Assembly: GCA_001443545.1 (NCBI GenBank)
Contig: LMAD01000036.1
Span: 1-17,410 of the forward strand
DNA length: 17,410 nucleotides
DNA from: Acidimicrobiaceae bacterium RAAP-2
GTDB taxonomy: Bacteria > Actinomycetota > Acidimicrobiia > Acidimicrobiales > RAAP-2
Direction of reading: 5' to 3'
The notes beneath the pieces are model-generated. The model was not told where the DNA came from, made no database searches, and saw only the letters and a program-made list of their open reading frames with translations. This document shows, piece by piece, positions 1 through 6,378 of the stretch (its first letter is position 1; every line of letters begins with the position of its first letter). The translations under genes and the position numbers were made by a program.

Positions 1-1
1 A

Positions 2-115
2 CGCTACGCCCCCTGGTTTGAGAACGCCCGGCGACTACGAAGACTGGTGAGTGAACTCAAGCAGCTTTCACTGCGGGCGGCTAACCAGAACGAAACCTGG
101 GAGTCGCCTAAATAG
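2..115 (+). CDS. C-terminal fragment of an unidentified protein
   Basis: An open frame enters from the left edge and stops at TAG (113-115), giving 37 residues that begin RYAPWFENARRL and end NETWESPK. The piece is charged and probably helical, with no membrane segment. It is the only frame on either strand open through most of this stretch, and it ends just before the convergent gene at 186. No domain can be recognised from so short a tail. It could be the end of another glycan gene or an unrelated neighbour. The main doubt is that 37 codons is within chance length. Confidence 0.45.
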   Translation, partial: RYAPWFENARRLRRLVSELKQLSLRAANQNETWESPK

Positions 116-127
116 CGAGATATCGCT
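114..127. terminator. Small hairpin between convergent genes
   Basis: AGCGA (114-118) pairs with TCGCT (123-127) around the loop GATA. It overlaps the TAG of the left-edge frame and lies about 60 bases beyond the end of the leftward glycosyltransferase. A five-pair stem without a T-run is a weak terminator at best. The position between convergent genes is the main reason to list it. Confidence 0.2.
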
Positions 128-185
128 CACTTGACGTGCGGAAAGGGAGCTCAAAATTGGCTTCCATCAATTTACAGGCGTGCCA

Positions 186-1055
186 CTATTCATCACTAAG
201 TAGCGGATTTCTATTTGAATCCAGAGCCCGTTCCGCTACATTACTCCTCCAATGTTTCGACCAACCTCGAGCTACGGAGATCTCGGCGGCTCCCATTGCC
301 GCCATTCCAGCAGCTAAAATTGGATGAGTAGCAATATTAATTGGTTGCCGTAAAATCAAACGCATGCGCTGATATCCCGAAAAACAGAGCGCAGCTCGTT
401 CTGGATGGCGGAGCTCAAATTCGGGAAAACTCTTCGAATAATGAGTCTTCTTCTGCATCAATTTACCGAGGTCGGTACGGCCTTCATTGTGTTCAATAAA
501 TGCGGAAATCTCGCGAACATCTCCGAACTGCCGGATACGCTCGTCAAGGTCCCAGTCCTCGGGCCCAATTAAACCAACGTCAAATCCACCGATTTCTACG
601 AACTGCCTCTTTCGAAAACAGCGCGCAGCTTGCAGCCACCACACCCCCTCGTAGAATGTTCGTTCAAATCCCCGGACTTTCGCCCAATAACTCTCTCCGG
701 TAAACACTTCCGGAATAACGAGTGCTGCATCGGAGGTCCGAAAATTCTGAACACAGTCTTTCAGAACTTCTGGGCTCAATCGCATGTCCGAGTCGATGAA
801 AACAACGAACTCACCGAGTGCGTGCATTGCTCCAGCGTTGCGCTGAACGGACCGGTTCGCATCGGCATGAACCACGGTTGCTCCTGCTGAAGTCGCGATG
901 ACAATCGTGTCGTCCGTACTGCCACCGTCACAAACGACGACATTCTCAGGGGCATGGTTCTGGCGCTTAAGACTAGCCAGACAATCTTCGATGACTGACG
1001 CTGAATTAAAGGTTGGTATTACAACACTAATTGTCCTCGGTGAAATATTCTCCAT
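186..1055 (-). CDS. Family 2 glycosyltransferase
   Basis: A 289-residue GT-A fold transferase that would move a sugar from a nucleotide donor to a surface-glycan acceptor on the cytosolic face. The N-terminus SVVIPTFNSA (10-19) and VVCDGGSTDDT (40-50) are the usual GT2 nucleotide-binding start. DSD (88-90) is the metal-binding DXD. GPEDWDLDERIR (164-175) supplies the ED catalytic-base motif. No clear membrane segment is present, though a weakly hydrophobic stretch occurs near 240-262. The ATG at 1055 lies 9 bases after the stop of the radical SAM gene, so the two are probably cotranscribed. A clear Shine-Dalgarno is lacking. This is the last gene of the leftward cluster. Composition is notably AT-rich for the window (55 of 120 bases G or C at 301-420 by hand count). 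The family is secure; donor and acceptor are unknown. Confidence 0.9.
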   Translation of the reverse strand: MENISPRTISVVIPTFNSASVIEDCLASLKRQNHAPENVVVCDGGSTDDTIVIATSAGATVVHADANRSVQRNAGAMHALGEFVVFIDSDMRLSPEVLKDCVQNFRTSDAALVIPEVFTGESYWAKVRGFERTFYEGVWWLQAARCFRKRQFVEIGGFDVGLIGPEDWDLDERIRQFGDVREISAFIEHNEGRTDLGKLMQKKTHYSKSFPEFELRHPERAALCFSGYQRMRLILRQPINIATHPILAAGMAAMGAAEISVARGWSKHWRSNVAERALDSNRNPLLSDE

Positions 1056-1064
1056 CTACAATCA

Positions 1065-2537
1065 TCAACTTGATTTAGAAGTACGAGACCGAGCGAAGTC
1101 CTTCAAGTGGCCTGCCACATACCTCCCACCTCGGGAGACGATGTAACTGAAATCGTCTTTACTTCGAATTGAGGCGAGCTTGCGTATTACAAACTTGGGG
1201 TTGATAAAGGACGTATAGAGGCTTCTCGTGAGCGCGAGGAGCTTCTCATCGGGAATCGGTGAGACAAGAATTGGTTCACGCATGTCGTAGCGATCCCAAT
1301 CATTGGTACGCAACCAGCCGCTCTCCTCAGCTTCGCGAAACAGCGCTGTTCCAGGATACGGCATCACAATCGTCGCTTGCAGCGTGTCAATCGACCCCGC
1401 TTCGAACAGTTCCTTAGTCAAATCAACGGTCCGCTTGGCCTCCTCGTAACTTTCCCACGGATAGCCAACCATGCACGTTACGTGCGGTTCGAGGCCAGCG
1501 TTCTTCGCCCAGCGCGTCGCCTGCTTAATGTCATCCCACTCCGTACCCTTGTTCAACCTGTTGAGGGTGGACTGCGTAGCGGACTCCAACCCATAGAGGA
1601 TGAACCGAAAATTCGCCTTTCCCATGAGTTGATACTGTGCCTCGGTCAGGGCGTCCGAACGCATGTTGCAACCCATCGTCACTTTCTTGTTGTAGCCACG
1701 TTCAATCATTCCGTTACAGAACTTTTCGAGCCACGCCCCACGGGGGAACGTGCCGGTGTCATCGAAAATCTCACGGACACCAAGTTCGATTAACTGCCCG
1801 ACCTCGTCCAAAGCCCGCTCCGCAGTGGTCACGCCAAACTTGGGGAACGTGGTGGTCCAAGAACAAAAGGTGCAACCACCGCCCCGCCGCCACCAGCAGT
1901 CCCGACCGAACATCGTGTACGTCCCTGGCGTGTACTTGAAATTCCCGTTCTTGTAGGCGTAGAGTTCCCACTTCGTGAGCTTACGATCTATGAAGGGCAC
2001 ACTCGCGAGACGCGTCAGAGACTCAAACTTCCCAGTATTACGAATGTCGTCGCCATCGCGATAGTACAGGCCGGCAGGTGGTCCACCGCCGGAAAGGTGC
2101 TCGACGAGACCGAGCAGACTGACATCAAAGTCCCCACCCGTCATAACGAAGTCAACGTTCGAGGAGGTCATCGATTCCTCGGGGAGGGCCGTCACGTGAT
2201 CGCCCATGAGCGCAATCCGCATGTCGGGAAAACGTACCTTGAGATCGTCAATGATACGCCAGTAGGCCTTTACCGTAGGAGTCTTGGTTTCGATCGCCAT
2301 CAGATCTGGCGCGAATCTATCAACTTCGTCCACGAACTCGGTGTATGACTGTTGGCTCGCGATGCCGTCCATCCACGCAACTTCGTGTCCAGCGTTCGCC
2401 ACGACCGTTGCGGCGGTCGCGGGAAGTACCGGGTAGATAAAGGTCGGGTTGTTGAAGTATTGAAACTGTCGGTTTTGAGACAGTAATGGCACACCTTTTG
2501 GTGAATCGATGGGCGGATATGCAACGGCAACTCTCAT
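1065..2537 (-). CDS. B12-binding radical SAM protein
   Basis: A 490-residue protein with an N-terminal cobalamin-binding Rossmann-like domain (about 1-150) and a radical SAM barrel (about 205-400). The N-terminal domain shows VAYPPIDSPKG and GDHVTALPEES, as in HpnJ/BchE-like proteins; the B12-ligating DXHXXG histidine motif is not evident. The cluster-binding cysteines are C214, C222 and C225 in CWWRRGGGCTFC, spaced CX7CX2C rather than the usual CX3CX2C. ILYGLESA (313-320) and the late MPYPGT (392-397) are typical of the barrel in this superfamily. Family members do radical methylations, ring changes or C-C chemistry. Lying between two GT2 genes suggests modification of a glycan or its lipid carrier, which is inference. 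The ATG at 2537 is 58 bases after the preceding GT2 gene. Confidence 0.88.
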   Translation of the reverse strand: MRVAVAYPPIDSPKGVPLLSQNRQFQYFNNPTFIYPVLPATAATVVANAGHEVAWMDGIASQQSYTEFVDEVDRFAPDLMAIETKTPTVKAYWRIIDDLKVRFPDMRIALMGDHVTALPEESMTSSNVDFVMTGGDFDVSLLGLVEHLSGGGPPAGLYYRDGDDIRNTGKFESLTRLASVPFIDRKLTKWELYAYKNGNFKYTPGTYTMFGRDCWWRRGGGCTFCSWTTTFPKFGVTTAERALDEVGQLIELGVREIFDDTGTFPRGAWLEKFCNGMIERGYNKKVTMGCNMRSDALTEAQYQLMGKANFRFILYGLESATQSTLNRLNKGTEWDDIKQATRWAKNAGLEPHVTCMVGYPWESYEEAKRTVDLTKELFEAGSIDTLQATIVMPYPGTALFREAEESGWLRTNDWDRYDMREPILVSPIPDEKLLALTRSLYTSFINPKFVIRKLASIRSKDDFSYIVSRGGRYVAGHLKDFARSRTSKSS

Positions 2538-2595
2538 AGCAATTCGTCCGATCTCTCAGTTCATCATTCTTAACGGTTTACGGTGCACCAGCATC

Positions 2596-3561
2596 CTAAT
2601 GGGCGAGTTCCTTCGTCAACATCCCCCTAATATATGAAATCCCATAGGTGACGTGCGTCATAAAAGTACCGCCGACGACCAGGGTAGTCAGAACGAAATC
2701 ACGCTCGTGGTACCAGACCCAAAGAGCGGTGGCGCCAAGACCAGCGACGTAAAGGGCGAGCACGGACAGGTAGAGCACCATCCCCAGCTGCGAGTAAAAA
2801 GAAATAAGTGGACCGGCGACAAGCCCTAGGGTGAAGAGGGCAGGAACCGCATAGGAGATGTGACGGGAATTTCCCGAGAACCGTCGAGCAAAATGTCCAC
2901 GGTGCAAGCCGTAGCGCGCCTGTTGGCGAAGGTGGCCCCGAAACACCCGGCGCCGGTGATGGTAGACGAGTGCGTTCGGCTCGTAGATGATTCGGCGCCC
3001 CGTTTCATTCACTAGCTTGCGGCAGAAGTCCGAGTCTTCACCGGGCCAATAGCCAGAGTCAAAACCATTTACCGCATTGAAGTCAGACTTTCGCACCAGC
3101 AAGTTCATCGACGGGAAGTCGTCGACAACGCGCCTCGTGCCCGGTCGAAAGCGGTACGTGCACCAACCGCTACCCAGGAAACTCGCGAGGATCCAGCCGG
3201 AGGCTCGCTGATAACGATCGTTGGACGGAGGCGTGACACCGGGGCCCCCAACGGCGGCGATGTCATCTTGTTCGAAGTGGACGAGAGCCTCCTCGAGCCA
3301 ACCCTCGCCGGGGTACGCGTCATCGTCAAGAAAGGCCAAGATCTCACCACGTGCGTGATGCGCAGCAAGATCGCGCTTTCTGCCTGGCGCAATTTCTGGC
3401 CACGAAGGAATCACCGTGACTCCCGTCAGTTCCTCAAGAGTGTTGTGATCTGGGATGACCATGATCTCGCTGTCCGGGTAGAGAGAGCGCACGCATCGTA
3501 CGGCCTCTCGCGCATAGTCGTTTATCTCCTTGACCGGAATGATTATCGAGACCGTTCTCAC
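2596..3561 (-). CDS. Family 2 glycosyltransferase with C-terminal membrane segments
   Basis: A 321-residue membrane-tethered GT2. The catalytic domain covers about 1-225: VSIIIPVKE start, FLDDDAYPG with the DDD metal site at 79-81, and GEDSDFCRK (174-182) carrying the ED base motif. QQARYGLHRG (213-222) resembles the acceptor/product-binding QXXRW-type region of processive GT2s but lacks the W. Three hydrophobic segments follow (about 238-258, 262-284, 290-308), anchoring it to the membrane. The start is GTG at 3561, backed by CCGGAG six bases upstream. That GTG overlaps the TGA of a doubtful 98-codon frame. The gene is probably the start of a unit with the radical SAM and GT2 genes downstream. 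Its product would act on a lipid-linked or membrane-proximal glycan; the substrate is not predictable. Confidence 0.88.
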   Translation of the reverse strand: MRTVSIIIPVKEINDYAREAVRCVRSLYPDSEIMVIPDHNTLEELTGVTVIPSWPEIAPGRKRDLAAHHARGEILAFLDDDAYPGEGWLEEALVHFEQDDIAAVGGPGVTPPSNDRYQRASGWILASFLGSGWCTYRFRPGTRRVVDDFPSMNLLVRKSDFNAVNGFDSGYWPGEDSDFCRKLVNETGRRIIYEPNALVYHHRRRVFRGHLRQQARYGLHRGHFARRFSGNSRHISYAVPALFTLGLVAGPLISFYSQLGMVLYLSVLALYVAGLGATALWVWYHERDFVLTTLVVGGTFMTHVTYGISYIRGMLTKELAH

Positions 3562-3854
3562 TGTCGACTCCGGCGACGTGAAGTAGAAATCCGATTACGG
3601 CTTCGAGCGAAGCGGTTCATCGACATCAGCCAATACCGCTTCTCATCAACGCTGTTAGCACAGTACTGCCTGACCGTTGGCGGACACGCGGTCCGCCAAC
3701 CCCCTTGACCGGTAGCACCTGACAGCGGTCTTCGTTCGTTCGTCAACGAACGACTGGTATTTGTGGTTGCCCTCCTACCCCTGAAGCGCGAAGACGAGAT
3801 CGTTTTTCTCACACTCTCAACTGAGAAGATGACCATGTCCGATTCTATGATCAT
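3558..3854 (-). CDS. Doubtful bridging ORF, 98 codons
   Basis: This frame fills the gap between the flippase/GT gene and the next GT2. Its ATG overlaps the flippase stop (ATGA, 3851-3854) and its TGA overlaps the GTG of the GT2 (GTGA, 3558-3561), a geometry typical of translationally coupled genes. Against it, the product is rich in Ser and Arg, uses many AGA/AGG codons, has no recognisable domain, and contains two DNA hairpins (3676-3700, 3736-3753). It is most likely a chance frame in an intergenic region, listed because of the double overlap. Confidence 0.22.
   Translation of the reverse strand: MIIESDMVIFSVESVRKTISSSRFRGRRATTNTSRSLTNERRPLSGATGQGGWRTACPPTVRQYCANSVDEKRYWLMSMNRFARSRNRISTSRRRSRQ
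3676..3700. terminator. Strong GC-rich hairpin between two glycan genes
   Basis: GTTGGCGGAC (3676-3685) and GTCCGCCAAC (3691-3700) are perfect inverted copies around ACGCG, a ten-pair stem. It lies about 150 bases past the stop of the flippase/GT gene and about 115 before the GTG of the next leftward gene. There is no T-run, so it could be a factor-assisted terminator, an mRNA-processing or stabilising structure, or an operator. Confidence 0.4.
3736..3753. repeat. Short inverted repeat after the flippase gene
   Basis: TCGTTCG (3736-3742) and CGAACGA (3747-3753) pair around TCAA. It sits in a short GTTC-type simple repeat. It is closer to the flippase stop (3851) than the stronger hairpin at 3676-3700, and the two may act together as a transcript end. 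Confidence 0.3.
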
Positions 3855-5947
3855 TCCCGGTCCCTACCATCTTGTTGACTGAGTTCGATAACGTGGGTGT
3901 CGATTGCCACTACGTCTCGGTCGTAATAGTGGACAATCCGCAAGCGGTAGAAAATTGCTGCAGTGTCCTGCAGCGTCCGCCACACCGAACGAATTGAAAC
4001 TGTACTCGTTAAACGTTCGCCAATGGTGACGGGCATTTCAGCGAAGTCCGTGAACCCCTGGCGCATGGCTACGACGAATAGTTCAAGATCAAAAGCGAAC
4101 CGCTTCTCCACCATCCTTGGAAGAACGCTCACCAACACGTCGCGGCGCATCACCTTCACGCCCGTTTGCGTGTCGCGCACCGGAAGGTGGAAGAGCCACC
4201 AGTTCATCTGTTGGTACATCCACGAATAGATGCGCCGTAGCGGCGGATAGACGACTCGCGAGTCGCCGTGACGCTTGCTCCCGTAGATGATATCGGGGTT
4301 GTTCACAACGATGCACTCGAGATATTCGCGGAGGATGTCGCCAGGGATGTCGCCATCACCGTCGATGAATCCGAGGTATCGACCACGACCACGCGCAAGT
4401 CCCACGCGCAGTGCAGATCCCTTGCCGCTGTTCTCAGAAAGTCGAATCAACTCGAGGGCATCAGAACTGATGCTCTCGAGTTGATTCTCACTACCGTCGG
4501 TCGACCCGTCAGAGACGGCGAGAACCTCGTAGGTAACGCCCGATTCCGATAAGACGGCAAGTACTTTTTCGATATGTGCGCCGAACCGTCCACCCGGGTT
4601 ATAGAACGGGATCACCAGAGTAAAATCGAGGTCAGCCGGTGCGAGATCTCCGGCGGCGAACGTAGTGGCCGACGCTTGGGTTCCTGACATGATGACCGAT
4701 TGGACGGCGGGCGCTGCCATGACAACTACGAGCGCAATGACGACGAGCAGAAGGATTGACGCGACGACGCTTGGTGAACGATGGTCGAACGCGACGAGTA
4801 TCGCCGCGATGACGAGGCCGATCCACGTTCCGAGCGCCGTCCATGAGCGTCTCGCCAGATGGAAGTAGACGAGCACACTTAGCACGCCGAGTGCGGCTGA
4901 TTCGAAGGCGAGCGTGCCGAGAACAACGTTGGACCCGCCGTAAGCCGAACCGAAGAGGATATGGACGACAAGCGATCCGAACGCGGTGAGCACGACCGCG
5001 ACTAACGCCCCAATGAGTGCGACGACCCCGAGGGTCTGCACGAACGCGCGGCGACTCGCCGCACTAGTGCCGTCGCCAGCGACCATGTGAGGAAATGCGA
5101 CCGTCGTGACGGCGCCTGGCACAAACAATGCGATGCGAGCGGCCACCGCGCCGGCAGAGTACTGACCGGCGATCGAAGGCGTGAAATAGTGCCGAGCGAG
5201 CACGGTGTCGACGCCCATCAACGCCGTCAAGCCCGTAAGCGCTGCAATCGAGAGCAACGTATCGCGACTGGTCGTGCGTAACGACACGAGATCTTCAGCT
5301 CGACCGAAGTACGACCGGGCGATGACGGCGAGGATACCGGTCGTCACGATCTGCGCGAACAGGGTTGCGCTAACCGCCCCCGCCACACCGCCGCCAGTTT
5401 CAGCCAGGAGAACCCCGACGGCGAGACGAACAACAGCGCTACCCACGAAGGTCGCGATAGCGACGGCGCGGAACCGGTATTCACCAATCATCGCGCCCGT
5501 GAGCACCGCACCAATTGTCGCTACGGGAATCCACGTCGCGATTAGAAAAACGGGCACCCACGAACCTAAGTGAAGAAATCGGTCTATCACGGGAGTGAAT
5601 GCAAGAACGACCCCCATCGCGATGAACCCGTAGACGGCACCGAGTCCGACCGACCGACCGAGTCCGATTGGCTCATCTGCGTCAACTCGTCGCGCAACCG
5701 CTTGGGTAACCGCTAACTGCACCGCACCAAGTGGCACCGCCAGTAGTGCGACAATGCTCAACATTGCGCTGAGGGCGCTGTAGTGCGAAGGGCCGAGCAG
5801 TCGGCTCACGACGACGTGAAATAGAAAATTGAAGGCATTGACGCCCGCCGTCGCGAGGAGGAAAGACATCGCCCCACGACTGAATATGCCGTGTGAGACC
5901 GTCCGCCGTAGTCCTGCTATCCATCGGCTTGCGCGTCGAGCTCCCAT
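3851..5947 (-). CDS. MOP-type flippase fused to a DPM1-like GT2 domain
   Basis: Residue numbers count from the alternative TTG at 5953; the ATG at 5947, chosen here, is residue 3. Neither start has a clear Shine-Dalgarno. Residues 30-415 are a polytopic MOP/Wzx-type flippase (SFLLATAGVNAFNF, VVVSRLLGPSHYSAL, about 12 hydrophobic stretches) that would move lipid-linked sugars across the membrane. After a linker (about 420-440), residues 441-675 are a complete GT2 of the dolichyl/polyprenyl-phosphate sugar synthase kind: LVIPFYNPGG, AVSDGSTDGS, NSGKGSALR, FIDGDGD (529-535, metal site), RDTQTGVKVM and FAFDLELFV. A GT2 of this type attaches a sugar to polyprenyl phosphate in the cytosol, so one chain could both make and flip the donor, which is inference. 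A 44-base hairpin lies within the GT2 coding sequence (4444-4487). First gene of the leftward cluster. Confidence 0.88.
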   Translation of the reverse strand: MGARRASRWIAGLRRTVSHGIFSRGAMSFLLATAGVNAFNFLFHVVVSRLLGPSHYSALSAMLSIVALLAVPLGAVQLAVTQAVARRVDADEPIGLGRSVGLGAVYGFIAMGVVLAFTPVIDRFLHLGSWVPVFLIATWIPVATIGAVLTGAMIGEYRFRAVAIATFVGSAVVRLAVGVLLAETGGGVAGAVSATLFAQIVTTGILAVIARSYFGRAEDLVSLRTTSRDTLLSIAALTGLTALMGVDTVLARHYFTPSIAGQYSAGAVAARIALFVPGAVTTVAFPHMVAGDGTSAASRRAFVQTLGVVALIGALVAVVLTAFGSLVVHILFGSAYGGSNVVLGTLAFESAALGVLSVLVYFHLARRSWTALGTWIGLVIAAILVAFDHRSPSVVASILLLVVIALVVVMAAPAVQSVIMSGTQASATTFAAGDLAPADLDFTLVIPFYNPGGRFGAHIEKVLAVLSESGVTYEVLAVSDGSTDGSENQLESISSDALELIRLSENSGKGSALRVGLARGRGRYLGFIDGDGDIPGDILREYLECIVVNNPDIIYGSKRHGDSRVVYPPLRRIYSWMYQQMNWWLFHLPVRDTQTGVKVMRRDVLVSVLPRMVEKRFAFDLELFVVAMRQGFTDFAEMPVTIGERLTSTVSIRSVWRTLQDTAAIFYRLRIVHYYDRDVVAIDTHVIELSQQDGRDRE
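4444..4487. repeat. 44-base near-perfect inverted repeat inside a coding region
   Basis: GAATCAACTCGAG (4444-4456) is exactly inverted at 4475-4487. Inside it, GCATCA (4458-4463) pairs with TGATGC (4468-4473) around GAAC, leaving a single unpaired position (4457/4474, a G-T pair on this strand). It encodes residues between SDGSTDGS and NSGKGS of the GT2 domain without disturbing the usual spacing of that family. It is therefore a coding hairpin, not an obvious insertion. Confidence 0.8.
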
Positions 5948-6037
5948 GGTCAAATCGAAAACTCAGCCGATGGAACGCTGCCAGTGGACCTTTGGTGGAG
6001 TGATGTACATGCACGTTGATGGTGAATGGTCGATTCA

Positions 6038-6052
6038 CTCTCATCGTGAGAG
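6038..6052. promoter_or_regulatory. Hairpin or operator-like dyad in the divergent region
   Basis: CTCTCA (6038-6043) and TGAGAG (6047-6052) are exact inverted copies around TCG. It is about 90 bases upstream of the flippase/GT start, where an operator or leader structure for the leftward unit could lie. It could be chance. Confidence 0.3.
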
Positions 6053-6255
6053 CGACACAATCTAAAAATACCGGAGTGAATTAAACCGACGGTGAAATCG
6101 TCGACATCATGAAAACACCGGTCGTCACTCGCGCCGACTCGTTTCGTTTCCATCACCATCCTCTAATCAACTGCCCATCGCACGGCGCCGGGTCAACGTG
6201 GATACTCACCTTGGCGCGCTGATCTAAGTTACCGGCAATAGCAAGTCCCCCCTGA

Positions 6256-6284
6256 TTGATACGCGGTCTTTCTCTTCGAATGAT
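6256..6284 (+). promoter_or_regulatory. Candidate sigma-70-type promoter for the membrane protein
   Basis: TTGATA (6256-6261) matches five of six bases of the TTGACA -35 box. After a 17-base spacer, AATGAT (6279-6284) matches four of six of TATAAT. Transcription would begin near 6291, giving an 85-90 base leader before the GTG at 6379. Confidence 0.35.
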
Positions 6285-6306
6285 ATTTCTAAATAGCGTT
6301 TCACCT

Positions 6307-6330
6307 CCGACGTTTAATCGTCATCGTCGG
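6307..6330 (+). promoter_or_regulatory. Leader inverted repeat before the membrane protein
   Basis: CCGACG (6307-6312) and CGTCGG (6325-6330) could pair across a 12-base loop in the presumed 5' leader. The stem is short and no riboswitch class is recognised. Confidence 0.22.
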
Positions 6331-6378
6331 CGTAGTCCTAGCCCACCATGGCTTCAGGACCTAGGATGACCGATTATC

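Larger units (their letters stand above)
5954..6378. other. Divergent intergenic region
   Basis: About 425 bases separate the leftward flippase/GT gene from the rightward membrane protein. No convincing gene is seen. It is AT-richer than its flanks and holds a compact hairpin (6038-6052), a promoter-like pair (6256-6284) and a leader inverted repeat (6307-6330). It should carry the promoters of both transcription units; I could not fix a good leftward promoter. Confidence 0.6.
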
